A stretch of 37,576 nucleotides of DNA from Syntrophobacterales bacterium. Lineage in GTDB: Bacteria > Desulfobacterota > Syntrophia > Syntrophales > UBA2210. The position numbers and the translations under genes are program-made. Location: assembly GCA_021163105.1 (NCBI GenBank), contig JAGGXJ010000059.1, positions 1 to 37,576 of the forward strand, written 5' to 3'. The notes under the pieces are model-generated. The model searched no databases, was not told where the DNA came from, and worked only from the letters and a program-made list of their open reading frames with translations. Shown in pieces: positions 27,330-35,204 of this stretch (positions within the stretch are counted from its first letter, which is position 1; every line of letters starts with the position of its first letter).

Positions 27330-28331
27330 ATGGAGAGAAACTGGCGCAGCCTTATAAAGCCAAAGCGAATAGAAGTTGATGATAAAACCCATACATCGTT
27401 TTATGGTGAATTTACATGCCAGCCCCTGGAAAAGGGGTTTGGTATCACACTGGGTAATGCCCTGAGGAGAGTACTTCTCTCTTCCATTTATGGTGCAGCT
27501 ATTACCTCTGTGAAATTTGACGGAGTCCTTCATGAATTTTCTACTATTTCCGGTGTCAAAGAGGATGTTACGGACATCATCTTAAATATGAAGGGGGTCC
27601 GGCTGAAATTACATGAAGATGGTCCCAGAACACTTCATATAAATGTCTCACGTGAGGGTGCCGTTAAAGCGGGAGATATTGTCACAGATGAAACCGTCGA
27701 AATCCTCAATCCAGATCACCACATAGCGACTCTTTCTGATAAAGCGGTATTCAAGGCCGAACTGGTAGCGGATATCGGGAAAGGGTATGTCCCTGCCAAA
27801 CGAGAGACAGAAGCATGGCAGCCTGAGGGGACAATCAATATTGACGGCATATTTTCCCCCATTAATAAGGTCGCATATACGGTTTCCAACGCGCGAGTTG
27901 GTCAGATAACCGATTACGATAAGCTGGTTTTTGAAATCTGGACGGATGGCAGTATCCTGCCTGAGGACGCCGTTGCCTATGCAGCCAAGGTCTTAAAGGA
28001 ACAGGTGAATGTGTTTATCAATTTTGATGAGCAGGAAAAAGTGGAAGAACCGAAAGAACCTGTAGAAGAAGACCAGGTCAATGAGAACCTGTTTAAGAGT
28101 GTCGAAGATCTCGAGCTTTCAGTGAGATCGGCTAATTGCCTGAAGAATGCGGGTATCCAATATATAGGAGAGCTTGTGCAGAAGACAGAAATGGAGATGC
28201 TCAAGACGAAGAACTTTGGAAAGAAGTCTTTAAACGAGATCAAGGATATGCTTGTTGAGATGGGGCTCAGCCTCGGCAGTAAAGTGGACTTTCATCTTCC
28301 CGGAGAGGATGATGGGGACAGAGAAGAATAA
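27330..28331 (+). CDS. rpoA: DNA-directed RNA polymerase subunit alpha
   Basis: The alpha subunit (333 aa) dimerises to assemble the polymerase and contacts UP elements and activators. The N-terminal domain contains [21 protein letters not shown], the dimerisation and beta-contact motif. A flexible acidic linker lies near residues 230-250. The C-terminal domain ([18 protein letters not shown], then [11 protein letters not shown], with the DNA-contact helices) is complete. It lies 26 nt after rpsD and 21 nt before rplQ. Confidence 0.99.
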   Translation: MERNWRSLIKPKRIEVDDKTHTSFYGEFTCQPLEKGFGITLGNALRRVLLSSIYGAAITSVKFDGVLHEFSTISGVKEDVTDIILNMKGVRLKLHEDGPRTLHINVSREGAVKAGDIVTDETVEILNPDHHIATLSDKAVFKAELVADIGKGYVPAKRETEAWQPEGTINIDGIFSPINKVAYTVSNARVGQITDYDKLVFEIWTDGSILPEDAVAYAAKVLKEQVNVFINFDEQEKVEEPKEPVEEDQVNENLFKSVEDLELSVRSANCLKNAGIQYIGELVQKTEMEMLKTKNFGKKSLNEIKDMLVEMGLSLGSKVDFHLPGEDDGDREE

Positions 28332-28352
28332 TATTTAGAGGGGTAATATATA

Positions 28353-28751
28353 ATGCGCCACAGGAAAGCCGGAAGGAGACTTGGCAGAACATCAAGTCAC
28401 AGAAGGGCTATGATGAGGAATCTGGTGACCTCTCTTCTGGAACATGAGAAGATCATCACAACCGATGCTAAGGCCAAGGAATTGAGAGGCGTTGCCGACA
28501 AGATGATAACCCTGGGTAAAAGGGGGACTCTTCATGCGAGAAGACAGGCACTGTCTTTTATAAGAAACAGCCGGGTTACGGGGAAAGTGTTTGAGGAGTT
28601 ATCATCCCGTTACACGGAGAGGGCTGGCGGGTATACAAGAGTAGTTAAAGTAGGTAACAGAGAAGGTGATGATGCCCTTCTTTCCATGATAGAATTGATG
28701 CCGGCTGAAAAGAAAAAGAAAAGCATAAAAAAGAAGAAAACTGCCAAGTAG
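28353..28751 (+). CDS. rplQ: 50S ribosomal protein L17
   Basis: L17 (132 aa) is a tunnel-exit-side protein of the large subunit. It begins [28 protein letters not shown], the diagnostic start. The [23 protein letters not shown] block and a basic tail ([13 protein letters not shown]) complete it. It is the last gene of the superoperon: a strong terminator begins 24 nt after its stop. Confidence 0.97.
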   Translation: MRHRKAGRRLGRTSSHRRAMMRNLVTSLLEHEKIITTDAKAKELRGVADKMITLGKRGTLHARRQALSFIRNSRVTGKVFEELSSRYTERAGGYTRVVKVGNREGDDALLSMIELMPAEKKKKSIKKKKTAK

Positions 28752-28775
28752 TGGTGGTGTAAGTTAGTTTTCGAG

Positions 28776-28800
28776 GGGCAGGGAATCCTGCCCTTTTTTT
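28776..28800 (+). terminator. Rho-independent terminator after rplQ
   Basis: GGGCAGG (28776-28782) pairs perfectly with CCTGCCC (28787-28793) across a GAAT loop, followed by seven T. This is the only strong terminator between rplC and the end of the r-protein genes, and it marks the end of the superoperon. Confidence 0.93.
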
Positions 28801-28805
28801 ATTTC

Positions 28806-28833
28806 TTGATTTTTCCAGGAGATGGGTTATAAT
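28806..28833 (+). promoter_or_regulatory. Sigma-70-type promoter for the EF-Tu-domain-II-like gene
   Basis: TTGATT (28806-28811) and a perfect TATAAT (28828-28833) are separated by 16 nt. They lie immediately after the rplQ terminator and about 70 nt before the next start codon. Confidence 0.72.
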
Positions 28834-28900
28834 CAAACTTGTTATTCTTTGTAGAGGTTTTTTCATGTAGTTTTGAACGACGACAAGGAGGCTGTGGGTT

Positions 28901-29161
28901 ATGGGAGAAGAAAGAGTTGGTGAGGTAATGAAGTTCTTTGCGAAGCCCAGTGTTGCAGCTGTCAAGATTACATCGGGAGAATTGATGGCAGGTGATACGG
29001 TTAAATTTGTCGGACATACCACGGATTTCGAAGACAAGATTAGTTCAATGGAAGTCGACAATAAACAGATAGAAAAGGCAACAGCAGGCGATTATATAGG
29101 CATTAAGGTTTCTGGCCGTGTTCGCCCCGGGGATGAGATGTTCAGGATCGTTCCTGAGTAA
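28901..29161 (+). CDS. Small EF-Tu domain II-like protein
   Basis: An 86-residue protein that consists of a single beta-barrel resembling domain II of translational GTPases: VGEVMKFFAKPSVAAVKITSGELMAGDTVKF at the start, then KISSMEVDNKQIEKATAGDYIGIKV and GRVRPGDEMFRIVPE. Free-standing proteins of this kind are annotated in archaea and bacteria as translation elongation factor-like, and similar domains occur at the C-terminus of U32 peptidases. No GTPase domain is present. AAGGAGG (28885-28891) is 9 nt before ATG 28901. It has its own promoter and a strong terminator, so it is a single-gene unit. The function is not known to me. Confidence 0.85.
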   Translation: MGEERVGEVMKFFAKPSVAAVKITSGELMAGDTVKFVGHTTDFEDKISSMEVDNKQIEKATAGDYIGIKVSGRVRPGDEMFRIVPE

Positions 29162-29240
29162 TGCTGTTAACTCTTTTTCTTCGGTCAGACATGGATTGTC
29201 CCTGACGATGATCTGTGCGATAGGTGATAGAAAGATTTAA

Positions 29241-29280
29241 GGGCCATGGGTTGCAATATAGATCCCATGGCCCTTTTTTT
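29241..29280 (+). terminator. Rho-independent terminator before folC
   Basis: GGGCCATGGG (29241-29250) pairs perfectly with CCCATGGCCC (29264-29273) across a 13-nt loop, followed by seven T (29274-29280). The folC Shine-Dalgarno GGAG starts at the next base. Confidence 0.93.
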
Positions 29281-29291
29281 GGAGTGCGTGT

Positions 29292-30566
29292 ATGCAGAAT
29301 CCTCTCTCGTACCTGGAAGGGTTAAAACAAAGGGGAATAAATCCGGGTATTGGACCCATCTCCAGGCTTCTCGCCCGTCTTGGCAGTCCCCAGAATGGAT
29401 ATAAAACGGTCCTGATAGGCGGGACCAACGGCAAGGGGTCCACGGCGGCGATTCTTTCTTCTATATTAATAAAGGAGGGTATGAAGGTTGGGCTCTATAC
29501 TTCTCCGCACATGTGCGATTTCAGGGAACGGATAAGAGTAAATGGGTGTATGGTTTCGGAAGCTGCGCTTTGCGCCCTTGTAGATAAAGTAAGGAAAGAG
29601 ACCAGAGAAGACGTTACCTATTTTGAGTTTACCACTGCCATGGCATTCCTGTATTTCTCCCGGTGCGAGGTGGATATCGCGGTTGTTGAAGTGGGCATGG
29701 GAGGGAGGCTTGATGCTACAAATCTAATATCCCCGGAGGTATCCGTAATAACCAATATTTCCCTGGAACATCAGAAATATCTGGGTAATGATCTGGAGTC
29801 GATTGCCCGTGAAAAGGGTGGAATCATAAAAAAGAACGGAATATGCGTAACGGCTGCAAAAGGACGCAAAGTTATTGATACACTTGAAAAAATTTGTAGT
29901 CAGAGAGGATCCGCATTCTATAGAACAGGCAGGGATATAAGGGTTAGGAGGTTTGAAAAGGGAAATTTTTCCTACTATGGAATTAATAAAAGCTATGGAG
30001 GCCTCAGAAATGTTCTCACTGGTGAACACCAGATTGCAAATGCCGTTTTGGCCCTTGCGGTTGTTGACATTCTAACAGCAAAAGGTATGGACATCAATGA
30101 CAACTCCGTGATCGGAGGGCTGAGGGATGTTAAGTGGGAGGGAAGGCTGGAACTTATTTCCCGTAACCCCGTGATTGTTGTAGATGGCGCCCATAATCCG
30201 GCAGGCATTTCATCCCTGTGTAATTCTCTGTCGGCAGATTTTTCTTACAAGAGATTAATAGTGGTGTTCGGCGTGCTTCGTGACAAGGATTACGGGGGGA
30301 TGCTGAAAAGGTTAATGCCTCTGGCGGACAGAATTATACTCACAAGGCCGAGAGAAGAAAGAGCCGCGTGTACAGAGAATTTATTATCGGTTACTTCACC
30401 GTATCATGACCATGTTGAGGCTATAGCCGATTCGGCAGAGGCCCTTGCCAGGGCCCGCTTTCTGGCCGGCGTGGACGACCTTATATGTGTTACCGGATCA
30501 CTGTATCTTGTGGGAGAGATAAAAGAGCATCTGAGTTTTGATCTTCCGAAAAACGGGCTTTTGTGA
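29292..30566 (+). CDS. folC: Folylpolyglutamate synthase / dihydrofolate synthase
   Basis: FolC (424 aa) adds glutamate to folates using ATP, and often also joins dihydropteroate to glutamate. The P-loop GTNGKGST is at residues 44-51. Also seen are TSPHMCDFRERI (the substrate loop), VVEVGMGGRLDATN, NISLEHQKYLGN and the C-terminal VDGAHNPAGI of the Mur-ligase C-domain. Length is typical. ATG 29292 follows GGAG (29281-29284), which abuts the preceding terminator. lptD follows across a palindromic element. Which of the two activities is retained cannot be told from sequence alone. Confidence 0.95.
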   Translation: MQNPLSYLEGLKQRGINPGIGPISRLLARLGSPQNGYKTVLIGGTNGKGSTAAILSSILIKEGMKVGLYTSPHMCDFRERIRVNGCMVSEAALCALVDKVRKETREDVTYFEFTTAMAFLYFSRCEVDIAVVEVGMGGRLDATNLISPEVSVITNISLEHQKYLGNDLESIAREKGGIIKKNGICVTAAKGRKVIDTLEKICSQRGSAFYRTGRDIRVRRFEKGNFSYYGINKSYGGLRNVLTGEHQIANAVLALAVVDILTAKGMDINDNSVIGGLRDVKWEGRLELISRNPVIVVDGAHNPAGISSLCNSLSADFSYKRLIVVFGVLRDKDYGGMLKRLMPLADRIILTRPREERAACTENLLSVTSPYHDHVEAIADSAEALARARFLAGVDDLICVTGSLYLVGEIKEHLSFDLPKNGLL

Positions 30567-30589
30567 TAGTAAATACAACCTGTTTGTAA

Positions 30590-30771
30590 TATGAGGCCGT
30601 CCGGGAATACCCTTCTGCTGCGGGTGGCTGCAAATTCCACGTGTTGTGTTAGCAAGACCAAAACCTCCTCACCGTAGGCACAGCTACGCTTCCGGTGTTT
30701 TTGGCCTCGCCGCCTTGCCCGAGAAATTTTCGCTCGCCCTCGCGACGAAGCTATTCTTGGACGGCCTCATA
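30590..30771 (+). repeat. 182-nt symmetric long palindrome between folC and lptD
   Basis: ATGAGGCCGTCCGGGAATA (30591-30609) pairs over all 19 positions, allowing two G-U pairs, with 30752-30770, and T30590-A30771 extends it. The apex is CGTAG (30673-30677) and CTACG (30684-30688) around GCACAG. The centre of the loop coincides with the centre of the element (30680.5). Intermediate blocks also match, for example GACCAAAAC (about 30657-30665) with GTTTTTGGCC (about 30697-30706). It is open in one frame into lptD but has no coding character. It resembles dispersed palindromic repeats of deltaproteobacterial genomes (from memory). It is probably a non-autonomous mobile or REP-like element. Confidence 0.75.
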
Positions 30772-30795
30772 GAAATCTTGTCTGGGGAGTGTATC

Positions 30796-32982
30796 GTGAA
30801 AAAAGGGTGCATACTGTTTCTCATATTAATGTCTTTGTTTTTCCGCGGGGACTTTTCTTTCGCCTCTGTGCCGGATCTGCCGGAACGAGTGGATATGGAA
30901 GCGGATAGTCTCACATATGAGAGCGATACCGAAACATACCGGGCCAGTGGCAAAGTTGTTATTACCTTTGAGGACGGCTATATTAAGGCCGATGATGTCA
31001 TGTTGAACAGAGTGACCAATGATGTAACAGCCAAGGGGCATGTATTTATTAAGAGCGGCAAAGATATACTCGAAGGGGAAAGCGCGCGGTTTAATATTGC
31101 CGACGAGACCGGAATCATATCCGGTGGAAAGGTATTTTTTGACAGGAATCACCTTTATCTCAGAGGGGAAACAATTGAAAAAAGGGGAGGCGCGACATAT
31201 TTTCTGAAGGATGGGCAGGCAACAACATGCGATGGGGAGAATCCCGACTGGATGTTTACCGGCAAGGAACTGGAAGTTACCATCGACGGATATGGAACTG
31301 TTAAACAGGGGACATTTCAGGCGAAAGGTATTCCCCTTCTCTACATGCCCTATCTTATATTTCCCGCTAAAACTACAAGACAGACAGGATTGCTGTTTCC
31401 CCGCATCGCCTATTCATGCGACAAACTGGGATGGGATATCGGGATCCCGTTTTACTGGGCTGTTTCAGAAAACGTCGACACAACCTTTTATCAACGATAT
31501 ATGGACAAAAGAGGATTCCAGGAAGGGGTGGAGCTCAGATATATTACAGCTAAAGATTCGTATGGCACATTATATGGTGATTATCTCAATGACAGCATGG
31601 AGATATCAGATTCCGGAGAAGGTGATTTTCTACGCAGGGATTGGAAAGAAGATCATAAACGGTGGTCATATTATCTGGATCAAGAGACAACTTTTAAATC
31701 CGGTTTCTACCTGAAGACAGACATAAAGAAGGTGTCGGACAGGTGGTATTTCAGGGATTTCGATTCATATAATTATTATATGGAAAATTATGAGAGGAAC
31801 AACACACAAAAATTCGGCGGAGTTTCGTTCAATGGCAATGGATCCCTCGCTTCTCTGAATTCAACGGTTCGTCTTGTCAAAAACTGGAGCCTGTTTAACG
31901 CGACCGCCCTTATGGAATATACGGATAATTTCCAGAGCTGTTCCAATGACGAAACACTGCAAAGATATCCGCATATTACATTTACCGGCATGAAGCAGCC
32001 TGTTCTTGATTCTCCCCTCGATTTTGAACTGGAATCATCTTATGCTTATTATTACAGGGCTACAGGATACAAGGGGCATTTCCTTGACGCACATCCGGTA
32101 TTTACACTGCCTCTGAGGCTTGGTGACTATCTGGAATTTACACCCTCTCTGGGACTGAGAGAAACAAAATGGGAAAGCTCCTACAGTGGTACTGCTGCGG
32201 GGAATGACGACAAAGATGGCAGCCGTGAGATGTACAATATAGGTGCGACCCTTTCCAGCGAAGCGCACAGGGTATTTGATGTGGGGGGGCAAGTTGTAGA
32301 CAAGATACACCATGGCATCAGACCGGAACTGGAATACACTTATATTCCCAATGTAGATCAAGATGACATCCCCGATTTTCTGAGTGAGATAGAGGAAACA
32401 AACAATTTGACCTGTTCGCTCACCAACATCCTTATCGCCAGGCTGAAAGATGTGGATGGAAAGGTTACCTACAGGGAGTTTTTCAAGCTGAAGCTGAGCC
32501 AGACTTACGATATCGGGGAAGCGAGAAGAAATCCTGACGGATCTTCAAAGGAGGAGAGACCGTTCGGTGATATAGATGCAGAACTTGAATTTGCTCCTTT
32601 TCAGTATTTCTCCCTTGATGCCGACGCGCAGTTCGATGTTAATTCTGGTGAGTGGAAAAAGATAAATTCCGCCTTCGATATAAGTAATCCACGTGGCGAT
32701 TCTCTGACCACCGAATACCGGTATACGCAAAATTCAGTGGAGGAGATCAATCTTTCTTTTAAGGGGAAGGCAACAGAATTTCTTGATCTGATGTATATTT
32801 TGAGGAAAGATCAACTCGGCAGTAAAACCCTTGAAGCTACTTATGCCGTGAATTATCATAAACAATGTTGGAGCGCAGAGCTTAGCTATTCCGATTCGCC
32901 TGACGACAAAAGGCTCATGCTTGTTTTTTCCCTTTATGGTCTTGGAAAAGTTGGTGGATTAGCGGGCGAGTTGGCGGATTAG
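30796..32982 (+). CDS. lptD: LPS-assembly protein LptD
   Basis: LptD (728 aa) is the outer-membrane barrel that inserts LPS with its lipoprotein partner LptE. A signal peptide covers residues 1-23 (basic MKK, hydrophobic core, cleavage after FSFA). An LptA/OstA-like periplasmic domain (about 31-185: MEADSLTYESDTETYRASGKV, then ARFNIADETGIISGGKVFF) follows. The barrel starts around LLYMPYLIFPAKTTRQTGLLFP. GTG 30796 has GGGGAG (30784-30789) 6 nt upstream. The open frame extends to 30646, but that part runs through the palindromic element and lacks a signal peptide. It is co-oriented with folC. Confidence 0.93.
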   Translation: MKKGCILFLILMSLFFRGDFSFASVPDLPERVDMEADSLTYESDTETYRASGKVVITFEDGYIKADDVMLNRVTNDVTAKGHVFIKSGKDILEGESARFNIADETGIISGGKVFFDRNHLYLRGETIEKRGGATYFLKDGQATTCDGENPDWMFTGKELEVTIDGYGTVKQGTFQAKGIPLLYMPYLIFPAKTTRQTGLLFPRIAYSCDKLGWDIGIPFYWAVSENVDTTFYQRYMDKRGFQEGVELRYITAKDSYGTLYGDYLNDSMEISDSGEGDFLRRDWKEDHKRWSYYLDQETTFKSGFYLKTDIKKVSDRWYFRDFDSYNYYMENYERNNTQKFGGVSFNGNGSLASLNSTVRLVKNWSLFNATALMEYTDNFQSCSNDETLQRYPHITFTGMKQPVLDSPLDFELESSYAYYYRATGYKGHFLDAHPVFTLPLRLGDYLEFTPSLGLRETKWESSYSGTAAGNDDKDGSREMYNIGATLSSEAHRVFDVGGQVVDKIHHGIRPELEYTYIPNVDQDDIPDFLSEIEETNNLTCSLTNILIARLKDVDGKVTYREFFKLKLSQTYDIGEARRNPDGSSKEERPFGDIDAELEFAPFQYFSLDADAQFDVNSGEWKKINSAFDISNPRGDSLTTEYRYTQNSVEEINLSFKGKATEFLDLMYILRKDQLGSKTLEATYAVNYHKQCWSAELSYSDSPDDKRLMLVFSLYGLGKVGGLAGELAD

Positions 32983-33009
32983 CAGATCAGAAATTTTTTG
33001 GATTTTTCC

Positions 33010-33038
33010 TTGACAAATGCGTCTTAATTACATATCCT
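33010..33038 (+). promoter_or_regulatory. Sigma-70-type promoter for rplM-rpsI
   Basis: A perfect TTGACA (33010-33015) and TATCCT (33033-33038) are separated by the optimal 17 nt. They lie 39 nt before rplM. A short CTCT/AGAG hairpin with T-rich loop sits in the leader. No clear intrinsic terminator is seen after lptD. Confidence 0.75.
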
Positions 33039-33076
33039 CGCTCTCTTTGAGTTTTTAGAGACACAGGTGGGTTTTT

Positions 33077-33505
33077 ATGAATACATATAGTGCCAGGAAG
33101 GAAGATGTCGCAAGGGATTGGTACCTTGTTGATGCGGAGGGTAAAGCGCTGGGCAGGCTTGCCGCCGAAATTGCGAAACGTTTAAGAGGAAAACATAAAC
33201 CAGTCTATACACCCCACATTGATACAGGGGACTTTATAGTCGTGGTAAACGCGGATAAGATTGCCCTTACGGGTAAAAAACTTACCGACAAGATTTATTG
33301 CCATCACACCGGTTATCCGGGTGGCTTGAAATCGGTGACAGCGGGCAAGCTGTTGGAGGAAAAACCGGAAGATCTTTTGACAGGTGCTGTCAAGGGGATG
33401 CTTCCGAAGAACAGTTTGGGGAGACAGATGCTGAAGAAGCTTAAAGTGTACAGGGGCGACAGGCATCCACATAAGGCCCAGATGGTCAAGCTGCTGGAAG
33501 TGTAA
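33077..33505 (+). CDS. rplM: 50S ribosomal protein L13
   Basis: L13 (142 aa) is an early-assembly 23S protein. [27 protein letters not shown], the [22 protein letters not shown] block, the [11 protein letters not shown] motif and [26 protein letters not shown] define it. Length is normal. It forms the usual two-gene operon with rpsI, 16 nt downstream, transcribed from the promoter at 33010-33038. Confidence 0.98.
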   Translation: MNTYSARKEDVARDWYLVDAEGKALGRLAAEIAKRLRGKHKPVYTPHIDTGDFIVVVNADKIALTGKKLTDKIYCHHTGYPGGLKSVTAGKLLEEKPEDLLTGAVKGMLPKNSLGRQMLKKLKVYRGDRHPHKAQMVKLLEV

Positions 33506-33521
33506 ATCAGGAGAGAGAAAC

Positions 33522-33914
33522 ATGTCAGTAAAAAGTTATTATGCGACAGGTAAGAGAAAATCCTCGATAGCGAGGGTATGGATGAAAGAGGGAAACGGTG
33601 TTTTTGTAATCAACAAAAGGAATTTTGATGATTATTTTACACGTGATATATTAAAGAGACTGATACTGCAGCCTCTCGATATGACCGACAAAAAGGATAA
33701 GTTTGATTTTTATATCAATGTCAACGGCGGGGGAGTTTCCGGTCAGGCGGGTGCTATCAGGCATGGCATATCCAAAGCTCTTGTGGGATATGATGAAGAA
33801 TTAAAATCTGTTCTAAAAAAGGCAGGTTTTCTTACAAGAGATGCCCGTGTAAAAGAGAGAAAGAAATACGGTCAGCCTGGTGCCAGAAAAAGATTCCAGT
33901 ATTCTAAGAGATAA
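33522..33914 (+). CDS. rpsI: 30S ribosomal protein S9
   Basis: S9 (130 aa) has a C-terminal tail that reaches the P-site tRNA anticodon stem. [15 protein letters not shown], the [21 protein letters not shown] block and the tail [17 protein letters not shown] ending in lysine-arginine are diagnostic. GGAGAG precedes ATG 33522. It ends the rplM-rpsI operon at a strong terminator-like hairpin. Confidence 0.98.
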   Translation: MSVKSYYATGKRKSSIARVWMKEGNGVFVINKRNFDDYFTRDILKRLILQPLDMTDKKDKFDFYINVNGGGVSGQAGAIRHGISKALVGYDEELKSVLKKAGFLTRDARVKERKKYGQPGARKRFQYSKR

Positions 33915-33950
33915 GAACAGCGAGACGAGACTTTTTCAAGGGTTTCGAGG

Positions 33951-33977
33951 AGAGGGGGCCATTGGCCCCCTCTTTTT
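33951..33977 (+). terminator. Rho-independent terminator after rpsI
   Basis: AGAGGGGGCC (33951-33960) pairs perfectly with GGCCCCCTCT (33964-33973) around an ATT triloop, followed by a short T-run (33973-33977). argC begins 15 nt later, so some read-through may feed argC. Confidence 0.88.
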
Positions 33978-33992
33978 ATTTGGAGGTGGTTT

Positions 33993-35030
33993 ATGTTGAA
34001 GGTGGGTATATACGGGGCGAGCGGTTATACCGGTCAGGAACTTTTAAGACTTTTAATCTGTCATCCCGGTACAGATGTTGTTGCCCTAACTTCGAGGAAA
34101 TTCAGGGGTATTCCGATTTCTGAAGTGTATCCGGCATTTGCCGGCATTACAGACCTGAAATTTGTGGACTCGTCTCCAGAAAATCTTATGTCCTCCTGCG
34201 AGGTTGTATTCTTGGCGCTTCCGCACGGTGAAGCCATGAAAGTAGCGCCGGAATTTGTTGCAGCCGGCATAAAGGTCATAGACCTCAGCGCCGATTTTCG
34301 TTTGAGAGATGTATCGGTATATGAGGAGTGGTATACAGGGCACACCTCTCCCGATCTGGTGCGCAGGGCTGTCTATGGACTTCCAGAGCTATATAGAGAT
34401 GATCTTAAGGGATCGCATTTTGTTGCCAATCCCGGTTGTTATCCTACCGGGATTATCCTGGGACTCGCGCCTCTGTTAAGTAAAAAGTGTATTGATACTT
34501 CATCGATTATAGCGGATTCAAAATCGGGTGCAAGCGGGTCTGGGCGTGAGCTGCAACTCGGTTCACTTTTCTGTGAAGTGAATGAAGGATTCCGAGCATA
34601 TAAGATAGCATCACATCGTCACACCCCGGAGATAGAGCAGGAGCTTGGGCGCATCGCGGATACGGCCATAAAAGTTTCCTTTACCCCCCATCTTGTGCCG
34701 GCAAGCAGAGGAATTCTCAATACAATATATGCAAATCTTCACAGTGATATATCCGAGGCTGAGATATTTGATATCTATGAAAAATTCTACAGTGATGAGA
34801 AATTTGTAAGAATATGTAAACTGGGTATTTTGCCGAATATTTCTTCGGTCAGGGGTTCCAACAACTGTGATATAGGAATCGCTGTTGACGGACGTACTGA
34901 GAGGGTAATTGTTGTGTCGGCTATAGATAATCTGGTAAAGGGCGCTGCCGGGCAGGCGGTGCAGAACATGAATCTCATGTGTGGACTCCGGGAGGACACC
35001 GGTCTGGATCATATATCACTGTTTCCTTAA
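33993..35030 (+). CDS. argC: N-acetyl-gamma-glutamyl-phosphate reductase
   Basis: ArgC (345 aa) is the NADPH-dependent enzyme for the third step of arginine biosynthesis. The nucleotide-binding motif GASGYTG is at residues 8-14, and the catalytic cysteine is C149 in NPGCYPTG. The HRHTPEIEQEL block and the FTPHLVPASRGI motif are also typical of type I ArgC. Length is standard. GGAGG precedes the ATG. It follows rpsI closely; rplM-rpsI-argC is an order known in deltaproteobacteria such as Geobacter (from memory). Confidence 0.96.
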   Translation: MLKVGIYGASGYTGQELLRLLICHPGTDVVALTSRKFRGIPISEVYPAFAGITDLKFVDSSPENLMSSCEVVFLALPHGEAMKVAPEFVAAGIKVIDLSADFRLRDVSVYEEWYTGHTSPDLVRRAVYGLPELYRDDLKGSHFVANPGCYPTGIILGLAPLLSKKCIDTSSIIADSKSGASGSGRELQLGSLFCEVNEGFRAYKIASHRHTPEIEQELGRIADTAIKVSFTPHLVPASRGILNTIYANLHSDISEAEIFDIYEKFYSDEKFVRICKLGILPNISSVRGSNNCDIGIAVDGRTERVIVVSAIDNLVKGAAGQAVQNMNLMCGLREDTGLDHISLFP

Positions 35031-35079
35031 GGGGTTTGAGCAGGTACCGGAGAGTTAACTGCCCGATGAGTTAAGCGGC

Positions 35080-35190
35080 GTAACTACTCACGCAGTCAGG
35101 CTGTCCCGACGAGTCGGAATTAGGCTGACTGCTGTTAATTTTTTGTAATCTGAATGTTTTCAGGTTACAGCCTATCTACCTGAGTAGATG
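35080..35190 (+). repeat. Foldable TACTCA-ended element between argC and cysS
   Basis: CTACTCA (35084-35090) and TGAGTAG (35181-35187) bound two further hairpins. One is the terminator at 35092-35144. The other is a 10-bp hairpin with a TGTT loop at 35145-35168, whose arms pair fully with one G-U. The right end, read on the other strand, gives TACTCAGGTAGATAGG, similar to TACTCAGGTTAGTAGG at the left end of the element at 1239-1350. Confidence 0.55.
35092..35144 (+). terminator. Probable terminator after argC
   Basis: GCAGTCAG (35092-35099) pairs with CTGACTGC (35125-35132), with an inner CCGA/TCGG hairpin. TGTTAA and six T (to 35144) follow. It lies inside the TACTCA-ended element, so the repeat may supply the terminator. 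Confidence 0.65.
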
Positions 35191-35204
35191 TTGAGAGGTT
35201 GTAT

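Noticed and set aside
30646-30795. N-terminal extension of lptD by 50 codons
   Set aside because: These codons lie within the long palindrome and would bury the signal peptide. GTG 30796 with GGGGAG gives a proper secreted N-terminus.
31211-31714. 167-residue plus-strand frame inside lptD
   Set aside because: It is an out-of-frame shadow of the LptD barrel coding sequence.
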